DNA of 64,000 bases, from NCBI RefSeq assembly GCF_938017775.1, contig NZ_CALIIU010000008.1, positions 65,338-129,337 of the forward strand, written 5' to 3'. Every line of letters starts with the position of its first letter. The stretch's first letter is position 1. Source of the DNA: an uncultured Campylobacter sp. (GTDB taxonomy: Bacteria; Campylobacterota; Campylobacteria; Campylobacterales; Campylobacteraceae). This document shows positions 8,716 through 17,222 of the stretch, piece by piece. The position numbers and the translations under genes are program-made. The notes under the pieces are model-generated. The model saw only the letters and a program-made list of their open reading frames with translations, was not told the origin of the DNA and searched no databases.

Positions 8716-9519
8716 TTAGTGTGCGGGCTCTATGCGAGCCACGGCCGGCATACGTAGTTTGAAGTTGTTTTTTAAAATTTTACGCACGATCAGTTTTACC
8801 AGATCTTTATTGTGGTTGGATTTTTTCAGATATTTCAGATCGTCCGCGCAGATCTGCTCGCCCGAGCGAATTTTAGCCCTTAGATTAGCTCGCGAAAAAA
8901 TATCTTTTAGCACGCTATCTAGGATTTCGTAGTCGTATCCGAGATCCTTTTCGTCGCTTTGGTTTTCCCATAGATCGGCGCTTGGGGCTTTTTTGATGAT
9001 CGCATCGTCTATGCATAAAATTTTTGCGAATTTAAACAGATCGGTTTTTAAAATTTCTCCGATCGGATTAAACGCGCATGCCATATCGCCGTAGATCGTG
9101 CCGTAGCCGAGCATCCTCTCGCTAAGATTGCTCGTGCCTACGACTACTCCGCGTTTTTGCGCGCTGTAATCATAAAGTAAGCTCATTCTTACGCGCGCGG
9201 CGAAATTTCCGATGCGAAGAGCGCTTGCACCGGGATTTAAAGCGGTAAAATTTTCTACAAATGGCGCGATCTCTTTGATCTCGTAGGGAATATTAAAGGA
9301 TTCGCAGTGAAAGATGCCGTCTGCCATATTTTCTAAATTTGAACCCGCGCTAGGCAGGATAAGCCCGTAAGTAGGGATCTCAGTAAGCGCACAAAGTGCG
9401 GAAACCACGGCGCTGTCAAGCCCACCGCTGATGCCTACTACAAAGGCGTCCGCACCCGTTTCATCGAGTCTCTCCGATAAAAAATCGGTTAGTTGCGGCA
9501 GCAAATCGTCCAAAAACAT
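8716..9519 (-). CDS. nadE: NAD+ synthetase
   Basis: Makes NAD+ from nicotinic acid adenine dinucleotide by adenylation and amidation. The 267-aa protein is the short, ammonia-using type without a glutaminase domain. The PP-loop ATP motif GISGGLDSAVVS is at residues 29-40, and VVGTSNLSERMLGYGTIYGD matches the NaAD-binding region. It is the first gene of the long minus-strand block and is divergent from the MBL-fold gene across ~95 bp, the same arrangement as in C. jejuni. Confidence 0.97.
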   Translation of the reverse strand: MFLDDLLPQLTDFLSERLDETGADAFVVGISGGLDSAVVSALCALTEIPTYGLILPSAGSNLENMADGIFHCESFNIPYEIKEIAPFVENFTALNPGASALRIGNFAARVRMSLLYDYSAQKRGVVVGTSNLSERMLGYGTIYGDMACAFNPIGEILKTDLFKFAKILCIDDAIIKKAPSADLWENQSDEKDLGYDYEILDSVLKDIFSRANLRAKIRSGEQICADDLKYLKKSNHNKDLVKLIVRKILKNNFKLRMPAVARIEPAH

Positions 9520-9614
9520 AATATTTAGCCTTAAAATTTTACGTTAAATTGTGCGAATTTTAACTATTTTTGGCTAAATTACGGCTTTAATTTAAGCTTA
9601 AAAGGAGGATTTAA
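9520..9614. promoter_or_regulatory. Divergent promoter region between nadE and the MBL-fold gene
   Basis: A 95-bp AT-rich gap between divergent genes must hold both promoters. GGCTAAATT and TTTAATTTAAG are candidate -10 elements on the plus side. AAAAGGAGG just before 9615 is a strong ribosome-binding site. Confidence 0.5.
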
Positions 9615-10214
9615 ATGCAAATTTTAAAAAAAGCTTTCGGTGAATACGCGACGAACTGCTACATTCTAAAGGGTGAGCAGGGCGATCTGGTGATCGATCC
9701 GGGGCAGGGCAGCTTTGATTGGGTGATGCAAAATACGGGAAAGATCGCCGCGGTTTTGAATACGCACGGGCATTTCGATCATGTTTACGACGACGCCAAG
9801 CTGCAAAGGGCGGGCGCTAAAATTTATATCCACGAGGAAGACGCCTTTATGCTGCGGGCGGATCCTTTTGAGACGATGCCAGAATCCATAGAAGCGGACG
9901 TGCTCATAAAAGGGCAGGAGCAAAGCTTTGAAATAGCGGGCTTTAACGTTAAATTTAGCCTTTTTGCAGGACATACGCCGGGCAGCTGTATGATCGAAGT
10001 GGGCGACGCGATCTTTAGCGGCGACGTAATATTCAAAGGCTCTATCGGCAGATGGGATTTTCCCTTTTCAAGCGGCGAGCAGATGAGAGAGTCTTTGCGT
10101 AAAATTTTGCAGATAAAGGGCGATTTTACGCTCTATCCGGGGCACGGAGCAAATACGAGCCTAGCGGCCGAGAGGCAAAATTTAAAATATTTTTTGCAGC
10201 TTTTTGAGCGCTGA
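9615..10214 (+). CDS. MBL-fold metallo-hydrolase (glyoxalase II-like)
   Basis: Small cytoplasmic metallo-beta-lactamase-fold hydrolase of 199 aa. The zinc motif THGHFDH is at residues 50-56. Further ligands are present in FAGHTPGS, the FSGDVIF aspartate and the YPGHG histidine. The full set of ligands suggests an active binuclear hydrolase, most likely a thioesterase of the hydroxyacylglutathione-hydrolase-like group. The true substrate cannot be read from sequence. A strong Shine-Dalgarno (AAAAGGAGG) precedes the ATG. It is the C. jejuni Cj0809c counterpart by position next to nadE. Confidence 0.93.
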   Translation: MQILKKAFGEYATNCYILKGEQGDLVIDPGQGSFDWVMQNTGKIAAVLNTHGHFDHVYDDAKLQRAGAKIYIHEEDAFMLRADPFETMPESIEADVLIKGQEQSFEIAGFNVKFSLFAGHTPGSCMIEVGDAIFSGDVIFKGSIGRWDFPFSSGEQMRESLRKILQIKGDFTLYPGHGANTSLAAERQNLKYFLQLFER

Positions 10215-10783
10215 TCGTTTAAATTTAACTGCGTTTCGCCGCACAATAAACGGTGAAGCGGTGTAAAGCTGCTCAGCGCCGAAAAATTTATGCCGCTTTG
10301 TTCGTGGGCGCTAGAATTTGTGCCGCTTTGCTCACATTGCAGGCGCCGAAATTTGCCGCTTAATTTACGGTCGCGGGCGTTAAATTATGCGCTGCGTTCG
10401 CACTGTGCGCGCATTAACGTGCGCTACGTAGATAAAATTTTAAAATTTACCGCCGCTTGATTAAATTTAATAAAATTCCGCGCCGCCGCGTATGCAAGAC
10501 GCAAAGCGTAATGCAAAAGCAAAATTTAAAATTCGTGCCGCCGTGCGTGTAAAACGTAACGCATGAGGCGAAATTTAAAATTTTGCGTCGCACTGATCCT
10601 AGTCGCTACAATGCGATCTAATCCAATTTAAGCTCGCTAAATTTAGCTAAATTCCGCGCTCTGTCGAATGCAAATTTTTCTCCGCGAGCCGATAAATTCG
10701 ATAAAATTTTACACGTTCTTAAAGGCACAGATATCATTCCATATCGGTGCACGGGTACACGAAAAATGTTTTAAAGGCGCAGA
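10215..10783. other. Gap without a supported gene
   Basis: About 570 bp between convergent genes. It is filled with short, degenerate AAATTT and TAAAATTT units separated by GC-rich words such as GCCGCTTTG (seen twice near 10290 and 10320). I see no frame with a convincing start, no tRNA-like T-loop and no clear terminator. Confidence 0.5.
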
Positions 10784-11677
10784 TCACGCCCTAAGCCGCA
10801 CGTAGATACGCCTCGGGGCGGGATAGCCCTCGATCGTGCGCGAGCTATCGAGCGGGTCTAGAAAATTCTCCAAGCTCTGCCCGTCGATCCATTCCGTCTT
10901 GCGCTGCTCGCTAGCATCCGTGGGCTTTTGAGCCAAAATTTCAAAATCTCTGAATTTCGCCCTCTCGCACCAATTTAGTAGCGCGCCGACGGTCGGGACG
11001 AAGTAGATATTTGAAATTTTTGAGTAGCTGTTTTTCGGGCACAGCGCGAAATCACCAGCCCCTTCGATATACATCGTATCTAAAAACACTTCTCCGTCCG
11101 CATTTAGCGAGGCGCGCAGATCTTTTAGCATCTTCACGGGATCGCTGCGATGGTAGATGACGCCGAGGCAGAAGATCGTGTCGAATTTGTGCTCGTAAAA
11201 CGGCAGATGCTCAACGCCTAAAAGCTCGAATTTCGCGCCACTGCGGAGGAATTTCTCGATGAAGCGAAACTGCAGATAAAATAGCGCGCTCGGGTCAAAC
11301 CCCACAAGCCGCGCAGGCGAGAGCTCGCTTGCGCGAAACATATAGTAGCCGTTGTTGCAGCCTACGTCGGCGACGGTTTTGCCGCTCAGATCTAAAAACG
11401 GCCGCAGCAGGTTAAATTTCACGAAGCTTCGCCACTCGGCATCGATAAAAAGATCATTCAGCGCGAAAGGCCCCTTGCGCCACGGCTTTAGCGCTCGCGC
11501 GATACGCAAAATTTCATCTCTCTGCTCCGCGCTAGCGTTAAAGCTTGCACGTACGACGTCGCCGCACTCGCAGTCACACTCGTCTATTTGTAGCGCCTCG
11601 ATCGCGCTTAAAATTTCGCGGTTTTGCCCGCTTTGCAGCTTTTTAAAGTTCTCGTCTCTGATTTTTTGCAGATCCAT
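10784..11677 (-). CDS. cmoB: tRNA U34 carboxymethyltransferase CmoB
   Basis: Transfers a carboxymethyl group from carboxy-SAM to 5-hydroxyuridine at the tRNA wobble position, giving cmo5U. The 297-aa protein has the CmoB layout: an N-terminal helical part with LKPWRKGPFALNDLFIDAEWRS, then a Rossmann domain whose motif I is VADVGCNNGYYMFRA. The substrate segment CLGVIYHRSDPVKMLKDL and C-terminal EWIDGQSLENFLDP also match. No cmoA is present in the window. The start ATG is at 11677, and the upstream stretch is AT-rich. Confidence 0.95.
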   Translation of the reverse strand: MDLQKIRDENFKKLQSGQNREILSAIEALQIDECDCECGDVVRASFNASAEQRDEILRIARALKPWRKGPFALNDLFIDAEWRSFVKFNLLRPFLDLSGKTVADVGCNNGYYMFRASELSPARLVGFDPSALFYLQFRFIEKFLRSGAKFELLGVEHLPFYEHKFDTIFCLGVIYHRSDPVKMLKDLRASLNADGEVFLDTMYIEGAGDFALCPKNSYSKISNIYFVPTVGALLNWCERAKFRDFEILAQKPTDASEQRKTEWIDGQSLENFLDPLDSSRTIEGYPAPRRIYVRLRA

Positions 11678-11784
11678 TTTTAATCCTAAAATTTCAAATT
11701 TAGCGCCATTTTAACATAAAATTTTATCCATTTTAAGGCGCAAAGAGATAAAATCGACTTGCAATTCAAGCAAAGGAGCAAAAA

Positions 11785-12840
11785 ATGCAAGAAGCAAAAA
11801 CGAGAAAATTCAGTCTCAGGTTTAATCACGAAATTTCAAGTAGTGGCGCAGAGGTGCGGCTTTGGCTGCCGTTAGTGCTGCAAGAGCCGTATCAAAGGTT
11901 GCTTGGCGAATATCATGCCCGCTCAAATGCGCAAGAGTCGGCTATTTGCGGAGATCATATAAGCACGTACTACGCGCGCTTCGCACCCGATAAAGAGGCA
12001 AGAGCAGGCGTCGGCAAATACGGCGAGCAAGGTGTCGTAGGTGAAGAGGATGATTATTTTGAGCTTAGCTTCGATATTGAAATTTCGGAGCGAAACACCG
12101 ATTTTAGCAAGGTAAGTTTTGACGAAAATGAGCGCTTGAGCCCCGAGATCGAGGAGTTTTTAAAGCCTTCAAAGCTAATTCCGGTAGAAGGCGCTGCGAA
12201 ACAAAAATCAGACGAGATCACCGACTCGCTTAAAGGTGATCTGGAGAAAGCGCGCGCGATCTATGATTGGGTCGCAAAAAATATGAGTCGCGATAATAGC
12301 GTGATCGCATGCGGCAGCGGCGATGCAGCGGCGATTTTAAGCAGCGGCAAGCTAAGCGGCAAATGCGCCGATATTAATAGCGTGTTCGTCGCGCTCTGCA
12401 GGGCAGCGGGCATTCCTGCGCGCGCTATTTACGGCATCCGCACGGGCGCGGCGCAGAAATTTTCGCCTGAAATGGGCGTCATGGGCGCTCTAAGCGGCGG
12501 TGCGCTTGAAATTTCGGGCGCGCAGCACTGCAGAGCGGAATTTTATCTCAAAGGCCACGGCTGGATCCCGGTTGATCCCGCGGACGTTACGAAGGTGCGA
12601 TTGGGCGAGAACTTAAGCGAGGATGATTCCAAGCTGGCGCGGGTGCGCGAGTATCTTTTTGGCAACTGGGAGCCTTGCTGGCTGGGCTTTAACTACGCTC
12701 GCGAAATCGTGCTAAATCCGCGCCCGGCGCATGTCCCGATTGAAATTTTTTCGCATCCGTATTGCGAAGTGGGTGGCACGCCGAAAGATCCGTACTCGCC
12801 TAAAAATTTTATCTACGAGTATTTTTCGCGCGAAATTTAG
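11785..12840 (+). CDS. Transglutaminase-like protease-fold protein, copy A (no signal peptide)
   Basis: Papain-like transglutaminase-core protein of 351 aa. The likely triad is C194 (in SGKCADINSVFVALCRAAGI), H248 (GAQHCRAEFYL) and D264 (IPVDPADV). The N-terminal half is a beta-rich domain of unknown role. Unlike its neighbour copy B it has no Tat or Sec signal, and the ATG follows a good AAAGGAG site, so a missed longer start is unlikely. The catalytic half is almost identical to copy B at the DNA level while the N-terminal halves have diverged. Members of this family are usually proteases or peptide hydrolases rather than crosslinkers. The substrate is unknown. Confidence 0.85.
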   Translation: MQEAKTRKFSLRFNHEISSSGAEVRLWLPLVLQEPYQRLLGEYHARSNAQESAICGDHISTYYARFAPDKEARAGVGKYGEQGVVGEEDDYFELSFDIEISERNTDFSKVSFDENERLSPEIEEFLKPSKLIPVEGAAKQKSDEITDSLKGDLEKARAIYDWVAKNMSRDNSVIACGSGDAAAILSSGKLSGKCADINSVFVALCRAAGIPARAIYGIRTGAAQKFSPEMGVMGALSGGALEISGAQHCRAEFYLKGHGWIPVDPADVTKVRLGENLSEDDSKLARVREYLFGNWEPCWLGFNYAREIVLNPRPAHVPIEIFSHPYCEVGGTPKDPYSPKNFIYEYFSREI

Positions 12841-13230
12841 CCTTCTGATGGCTTGCATTTTGCTGCCGCGATTTGCTTAAGCTAAGCCGCCGCGTTTCGT
12901 CGAAGCTCAACCGTTTCATCGAAGCGTACGCTTGGCTTTTGCGACAGCGGCGCTTTTTGCGTGGTTTTGCCTACGCCGCCGTATATTGCCTGCGCGCCTA
13001 GTTTGCGGGCTATCATGCCCGCTTTGGCGAAATTTTGAAATTTTAAAATTCCGCGGCGAGCAAAATTCTAAAATTTTAAAGCGAGCGAAATTTTGAAATT
13101 TTAAATATGGATAGAATTTTAAAATTTACGACTTGTGGAATTTTAAATTTAGCGATTTCAAAGCCACAAAAGGCTAAAATCCATGCGTAATTAGGGCTAA
13201 GGCTTAGCCATTTTATTTTGAAGGCATTTC
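12841..13230. other. Repeat-filled gap between the transglutaminase paralogues
   Basis: About 390 bp. The left part contains a 14-bp direct repeat with one mismatch (CGTTTCGTCGAAGC at 12893-12906, then with CATC at 12912-12925). The right part (13021-13155) is a cluster of GAAATTTTGAAATTTTAAA-type units that recurs after copy B at 14452-14605. GGCTAAAATCC near 13172 may be a -10 element for copy B. No gene is visible. Confidence 0.55.
13021..13155. repeat. AAATTTTAAAATTT cluster, left copy
   Basis: A series of palindromic AT units joined by GCGAGC-like linkers, ending in a segment reading GAATTTTAAAATTTACGACT followed by TGTGGAATTTTAAA. The same order of words occurs at 14452-14605, so the two clusters flank transglutaminase copy B as a degenerate direct repeat. 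Confidence 0.65.
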
Positions 13231-14301
13231 ATGCAAAGACGCGATTTTTTAAGAAACACTGCGATTTTAGGCGCCGTTATGGCAACTCCGAGTACCATTT
13301 TGGGCGGAGAAAAAGTCATTGGCAAAAAGAGAGCTTTCGGGCTATCGCTAAATCACGAAATTTTGGAAGAGGGCAAGCAGACTCGGCTTTGGATACCGCT
13401 TCCTCTTATCACGGAATATCAAAAGGTAAGCGACATAAAATTTGACGGCAATTTCAACGATCCGTCCGTGGACTATGGCGAAATTCCTACGCTCTATGCC
13501 GGCTACGTCGGTGTGGCAAAGCCCACGCTAAATATTAAATTTAGCGTCGAGACCTTTGAGCGTAACACCGACTTTAGCAAGGTAAAATTTAATCCGAACG
13601 AGAAGCTTAACCCCGAGGTGGCGAAGTTTTTAGAGCCTAGCACGCAGATTCAAATCGACGGCGTCGTCAAGCAAAAATCAGACGAGATCGCAGGCAGCAT
13701 CAAGGGTGATCTGGAAAAGGCGCGCGCGATTTATACGTGGGTGGCAAACACTATGCAGCGCGATAACAGCGTGCTAGGCTGCGGGCTAGGGGACGTGAAG
13801 CAAATTTTAAGTAGCGGCAAGTTAAGTGGCAAATGCACCGACATAAATAGCGTTTTCGTCGCACTTTGCCGTGCGCAAGGCATCGCCGCAAGAGAGATGT
13901 TTGGTATCCGCGTCGGCGCGTCGAGATTTAGCGCTCAAATGGGCGCCGCGCCTAAAGACGGCGTCAGCCATATCTCGGGCGCGCAGCACTGCAGGGCGGA
14001 ATTTTATCTAAAAGGCCACGGCTGGATCCCCGTCGATCCCGCGGACGTTACAAAGGTGCGATTGGGCGAGAAGCTAAGCAATGACGACAGCAAGCTTGCT
14101 AAAATTCGCGAGTATTTATTCGGCAACTGGGAGATGTGCTGGATTGGCTTTAACTACGGCAGAGACTTCACGCTAAGCCCACGCCCAGCGCAGTTTCCGA
14201 TCAATAATTTCGGCTATCCTTACGGCGAAGTGGACGGCAACACGCTTAATTACTACTCGCCGAAAGATTTCAGCTACGATTACAGATCGAAGGAGCTGTA
14301 G
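13231..14301 (+). CDS. Transglutaminase-like protein, copy B (Tat-exported)
   Basis: A 356-aa paralogue of the preceding gene. The N-terminus MQRRDFLRNTAILGAVMATP is a twin-arginine signal peptide (RRDFLRN), so it should be folded in the cytoplasm and exported to the periplasm. The likely triad is C202 (SGKCTDINSVFVALCRAQGI), H253 (GAQHCRAEFYL) and D269 (IPVDPADV). The region around residues 248-275 is nearly the same DNA as copy A. It probably acts on peptides or proteins in the periplasm, while copy A would stay cytoplasmic. Confidence 0.87.
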   Translation: MQRRDFLRNTAILGAVMATPSTILGGEKVIGKKRAFGLSLNHEILEEGKQTRLWIPLPLITEYQKVSDIKFDGNFNDPSVDYGEIPTLYAGYVGVAKPTLNIKFSVETFERNTDFSKVKFNPNEKLNPEVAKFLEPSTQIQIDGVVKQKSDEIAGSIKGDLEKARAIYTWVANTMQRDNSVLGCGLGDVKQILSSGKLSGKCTDINSVFVALCRAQGIAAREMFGIRVGASRFSAQMGAAPKDGVSHISGAQHCRAEFYLKGHGWIPVDPADVTKVRLGEKLSNDDSKLAKIREYLFGNWEMCWIGFNYGRDFTLSPRPAQFPINNFGYPYGEVDGNTLNYYSPKDFSYDYRSKEL

Positions 14302-14707
14302 CGGTTCGCGTTTTGCTATGCGGCACGTCGAACTACTTGAGCTTTTTGAGTAGGTATACAAGAAAGGCTTCCCGCTAGACGACTTTGGGCGGATGTGTAA
14401 AAGCGCGCCTAATCTACGTGCTGTCGCGTCTGCATTGGAAAAGAATTCCGCGCTTTATTTGGCGTGGAATTTTAAAATTTTTAGAATTTTGCGAGCGACA
14501 TGGCGGCGAAATTTTGAAATTTTAAAGCGAGCAAAATTTTGAAATTTTTCGGCGCGAAATTTTAAAATTTACGGCTTGCGGAATTTAAAATTTCGCCTCT
14601 TTGCCACTCTGTGCGAAATTTGAGCGGTAAAATTTGCAGATAAAATTCCACGCCAAAAGCCGGCTAAGGTGCGACAAGATTATTAAGATTATACTTAAAG
14701 GCAAAAT
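14302..14707. other. Repeat-filled gap before the MerT-like gene
   Basis: About 405 bp with no supported gene. 14452-14605 is the right copy of the AAATTTTAAAATTT cluster. Near 14680, GATTATTAAGATTATACTTAAAGG holds TATACT, a candidate -10 element for the mer-like pair. Confidence 0.5.
14452..14605. repeat. AAATTTTAAAATTT cluster, right copy
   Basis: Same word order as the cluster at 13021-13155, including GGCGAAATTTTGAAATTTTA, AAGCGAGCAAAATTTTGAAA and TTTTAAAATTTACGGCTTGC. Together they bracket transglutaminase copy B. Confidence 0.65.
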
Positions 14708-15109
14708 TTGAAAACTGAACTAGAAAATCCCGCGCAAGAAACCTTGGCTCAAAAGCGAGAAGATCCTAGAAAAAATCGCTTCAGCACGCGCAGTCTGTGG
14801 CTGATATTCGCCGCGATTTTTAGCGCGGTTGCGGCGACGTTTTGCTGCCTGCCCGCGCTTTTATTTTTGATTTTCGGCGCGAGCTTTTCCATTTTTTCAG
14901 GCGCAGAGGCGCTGGAAGGTTACCGTGCGCCGCTTTCTGCGTTAGCGCTTTTTTGCTTCGCGCTCTCGGCATTTTTCTTTTTCAAAAAGCCGCGCGCATG
15001 CTCACTGCAAAGCGGACGCAAAAAATGGATTCTGATCTACGCGCTTTTAGGAGCCTTGCTTGCCTTTATGCTTACATATCCTGAAATTTTAGGAGGGCTT
15101 TATGCGTAA
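14708..15109 (+). CDS. MerT-like small metal-transport membrane protein
   Basis: 133 aa with a hydrophilic, charged N-terminal ~28 residues and three predicted membrane segments (about 30-52, 70-90 and 107-125). The first helix contains a vicinal cysteine pair in VAATFCCLPALLFLIFGASF, as in MerT mercuric transporters. Segment order and size fit MerT. The called start is TTG (14708-14710), with the reading KTELENP after it; an upstream AAAGGC is a weak ribosome-binding site. It overlaps the downstream MerP-like gene by 8 bases. No merA or merR is nearby, so another soft metal could be the substrate. Confidence 0.75.
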   Translation: MKTELENPAQETLAQKREDPRKNRFSTRSLWLIFAAIFSAVAATFCCLPALLFLIFGASFSIFSGAEALEGYRAPLSALALFCFALSAFFFFKKPRACSLQSGRKKWILIYALLGALLAFMLTYPEILGGLYA

Positions 15110-15362
15110 AATTTTATTTTTGATGCTTGGATTTACAGCGCTTTTTGCCGACAAAGAGGTTAAAATTTACGTGGAAAAAATCCACTGCCCGCTCTGCACT
15201 ACGATCGTGCGAAAGGCGCTTTTGCAAACGCCAGGCGTGATAAGCGCGAAGGTTTCACAGCAGAGCAAAACCGCGACCGTCGCGGCAAAGGATGATGCAA
15301 ACGAGACCGCGATGCTTGAGGCGATCGCTAAAACGGGCTATGAAGGCGTAATCGTAAAATAA
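15102..15362 (+). CDS. Periplasmic heavy-metal-associated (MerP-like) protein
   Basis: 86 aa. Residues 1-16 (MRKILFLMLGFTALFA) are a Sec signal peptide. The rest is one HMA domain with the metal-binding CPLC motif in KIHCPLCTTIVRKALL and the typical ending IAKTGYEGVIVK. MerP uses a GMTCxxC loop, so this loop differs but keeps both cysteines. It probably hands metal ions to the MerT-like protein encoded just upstream and co-translated with it. Confidence 0.82.
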   Translation: MRKILFLMLGFTALFADKEVKIYVEKIHCPLCTTIVRKALLQTPGVISAKVSQQSKTATVAAKDDANETAMLEAIAKTGYEGVIVK

Positions 15363-15619
15363 AAATCCCCGGCAAAATTCTGACTAAATTTTAAATAAAA
15401 TTCTTGCTAAATTTCGGTAAAATTCATGCGACTTTGCATAAAATTTCATTTTGCGCGGCTTGCCTGCGGCGTAAGCTAGCGCGATTGATAGAATTCTGCG
15501 TGTATTTTGCGGAAGCGCTATGTCGGCGCGATCGCGTTTAAATTTAGTAGAATTTCGTAAGCGCTTAAGCGGGCGCGGGCGCGCTTAAATTTAACGGGCG
15601 TGTCGCAATAACGCGCGGA

Positions 15620-15625
15620 TATAAT
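15620..15625 (+). promoter_or_regulatory. Candidate -10 box for pepD
   Basis: TATAAT within GGATATAATAAATTC, 20 bp before the ATG. AAAGGAG lies between the box and the start. There is no clear -35, as usual in Campylobacter. Confidence 0.6.
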
Positions 15626-15644
15626 AAATTCAAAAGGAGCAAAC

Positions 15645-16922
15645 ATGCAAAAAAACGAGGTTATGAACGATTTTAAGAAGCTGTGCGAGATACCGCACTG
15701 CAGCTGCGAAACGGAGCAGATGAGGGAGTTTTTGGCGGATTTTGCGCGCTGCCAGGGCTTTAGCGTGAGCGTCGATGAGGCGGGCAACATCCACGCCGTA
15801 AAGGGCGAGCCTAAAATTTGCTTGCAAAGCCACTACGACATGGTTTGCGTGGGCGCGGCGCCGAATTTGCAGCTCATTGAAGAAAACGGCATCCTAAGAG
15901 CCAAAAACTCGACTCTAGGCGCTGACGACGGCATCGGCGTGGCGATGATGATGGGCGCGATGCGGGAGTTTGCGAATTTAGAGTGTCTATTTACCAACGA
16001 CGAAGAGGTTGGGCTCGTGGGCGCAAACGCCTTTAAGGGTAAAATTTTATCGCCGAATTTGCTAAATTTAGACAGCGAGGAGGACGACCGCGTGACGCTG
16101 GGATGTGCCGGCGGCATAAACGTGAGCGCGAAAATAGACGCCGCGAGCGTCAAAAAGAGCGGTAAAATTTACGAGATCGGCGTTACCGGGCTTAGCGGCG
16201 GGCACTCGGGCAACGAGATACATAAAAATATCCCAAACGCGACGAAGCTACTAGCGAAATTCCTCGCCGAGGAGGGCTGCGAGCTAATCAGCCTTGATTT
16301 TGGCGAGAGGAGTAACTCGATCCCCGCAAACGCCGTGTGTAAAGTGCTCTGTGCGCATGAGCCGGCGCAGCGCGGCCTGGCGTGGGTAAAGAGCCTAGGC
16401 GAGGGCGAAGCGGACATGCTGGTAAACAGCGGCAAAATTTTGGCGCTTATCAACTCCTTCGCCCAGGGCGTGCGCAGCTACGACACGCAGCTTGGCATGG
16501 TAAATGAAAGTATAAATCTCTCGACGGTTAAGCAGAAGGGCGAAGTGATCGAGTTTGACTTTTTCGGACGCGCGATGAAGCGCGAGGGGCTCGAAAATCT
16601 TGGCTTTGAGACTAGCACTCTGGCTAGCGCGCTGGGTTTTGAGGTCAGAGTAACCGACCGCTCGGCGAACTGGGCGCCGCACGTCAGCGACTTCGCGCAT
16701 CTGGTGCTTGAGGAGCTACAAAAACAAAAGCCGCAAGCGAAATTTGCCGCCGTGCATGCTGGCCTTGAGTGCGGCGTACTGGTCGCAAAACAGCCCGAGC
16801 TGCAAGCCTGCTCCATAGGCCCCAACATCCACTCGCCTCACTCCGTGAACGAGCACTGCGAGATAGCGTCGGTGGAGATGATGGCGGAAGTCGTAAGAAA
16901 TATAATCGCTAGGCTTCAGTAG
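15645..16922 (+). CDS. pepD: Aminoacyl-histidine dipeptidase (PepD, M20 family)
   Basis: Cytoplasmic dinuclear zinc dipeptidase with broad Xaa-His and related activity. 425 aa. Metal ligands and catalytic residues are visible: H63 in LQSHYDMVC, the bridging aspartate in LGADDGIG (92-98), the catalytic Glu pair in TNDEEVGL (117-124), and LDSEEDD. The lid domain lies in the middle and the C-terminal metal histidine is in IGPNIHSPHSVNEHCEI. It is shorter than E. coli PepD but in line with epsilonproteobacterial homologues. A TATAAT promoter and a strong Shine-Dalgarno precede it, so it is probably a single-gene unit. Confidence 0.92.
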   Translation: MQKNEVMNDFKKLCEIPHCSCETEQMREFLADFARCQGFSVSVDEAGNIHAVKGEPKICLQSHYDMVCVGAAPNLQLIEENGILRAKNSTLGADDGIGVAMMMGAMREFANLECLFTNDEEVGLVGANAFKGKILSPNLLNLDSEEDDRVTLGCAGGINVSAKIDAASVKKSGKIYEIGVTGLSGGHSGNEIHKNIPNATKLLAKFLAEEGCELISLDFGERSNSIPANAVCKVLCAHEPAQRGLAWVKSLGEGEADMLVNSGKILALINSFAQGVRSYDTQLGMVNESINLSTVKQKGEVIEFDFFGRAMKREGLENLGFETSTLASALGFEVRVTDRSANWAPHVSDFAHLVLEELQKQKPQAKFAAVHAGLECGVLVAKQPELQACSIGPNIHSPHSVNEHCEIASVEMMAEVVRNIIARLQ

Positions 16923-17222
16923 TTTGGAAAGGCTTGTCTTTTGAGCGTCTTTGAATGAGTTTGAAATTTTAAGTCTGCGGCAGACTACCTGTCTAGCCTT
17001 GACTTAAAATTTCTGCACAGCATTCAAATCCATCTCAAAAATACTTCGCCTTAAAATTTTTGCGGCGGCTTGCCTCGCGAGTGCTTTTGAAAGAGATTTT
17101 TGCTTCGCTTTGCTCGCAACTACTTCTTAAAAAGCTGCGAACACAAAGAATGAAGCAGAGCGGACGCTAAAATTTGCTCGGCGAGACCGCTTGCCGAAAT
17201 AGCAATTTAAAAGGAGATAAAA
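16923..17222. other. Gap with a structured element
   Basis: About 300 bp without a gene. It contains the nested inverted repeat described at 16950-17028. A second partial complementarity (TTCGCTTTGCTCGC against later GAAGCAGAGCGG) runs near 17105-17160. AAAAGGAGATAAAA before 17223 is the next gene's ribosome-binding site. Confidence 0.5.
16950..17028. repeat. Nested inverted repeat downstream of pepD
   Basis: The outer arms are TTTGAATG (16950-16957) and CATTCAAA (17021-17028). The inner 13-bp perfect arms are GAAATTTTAAGTC (16963-16975) and GACTTAAAATTTC (17001-17013). The loop itself can fold as GTCTG-CGG-CAGAC (16973-16985). It could serve as a bidirectional RNA structure or terminator for pepD, but no long T-run follows. 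Confidence 0.7.
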
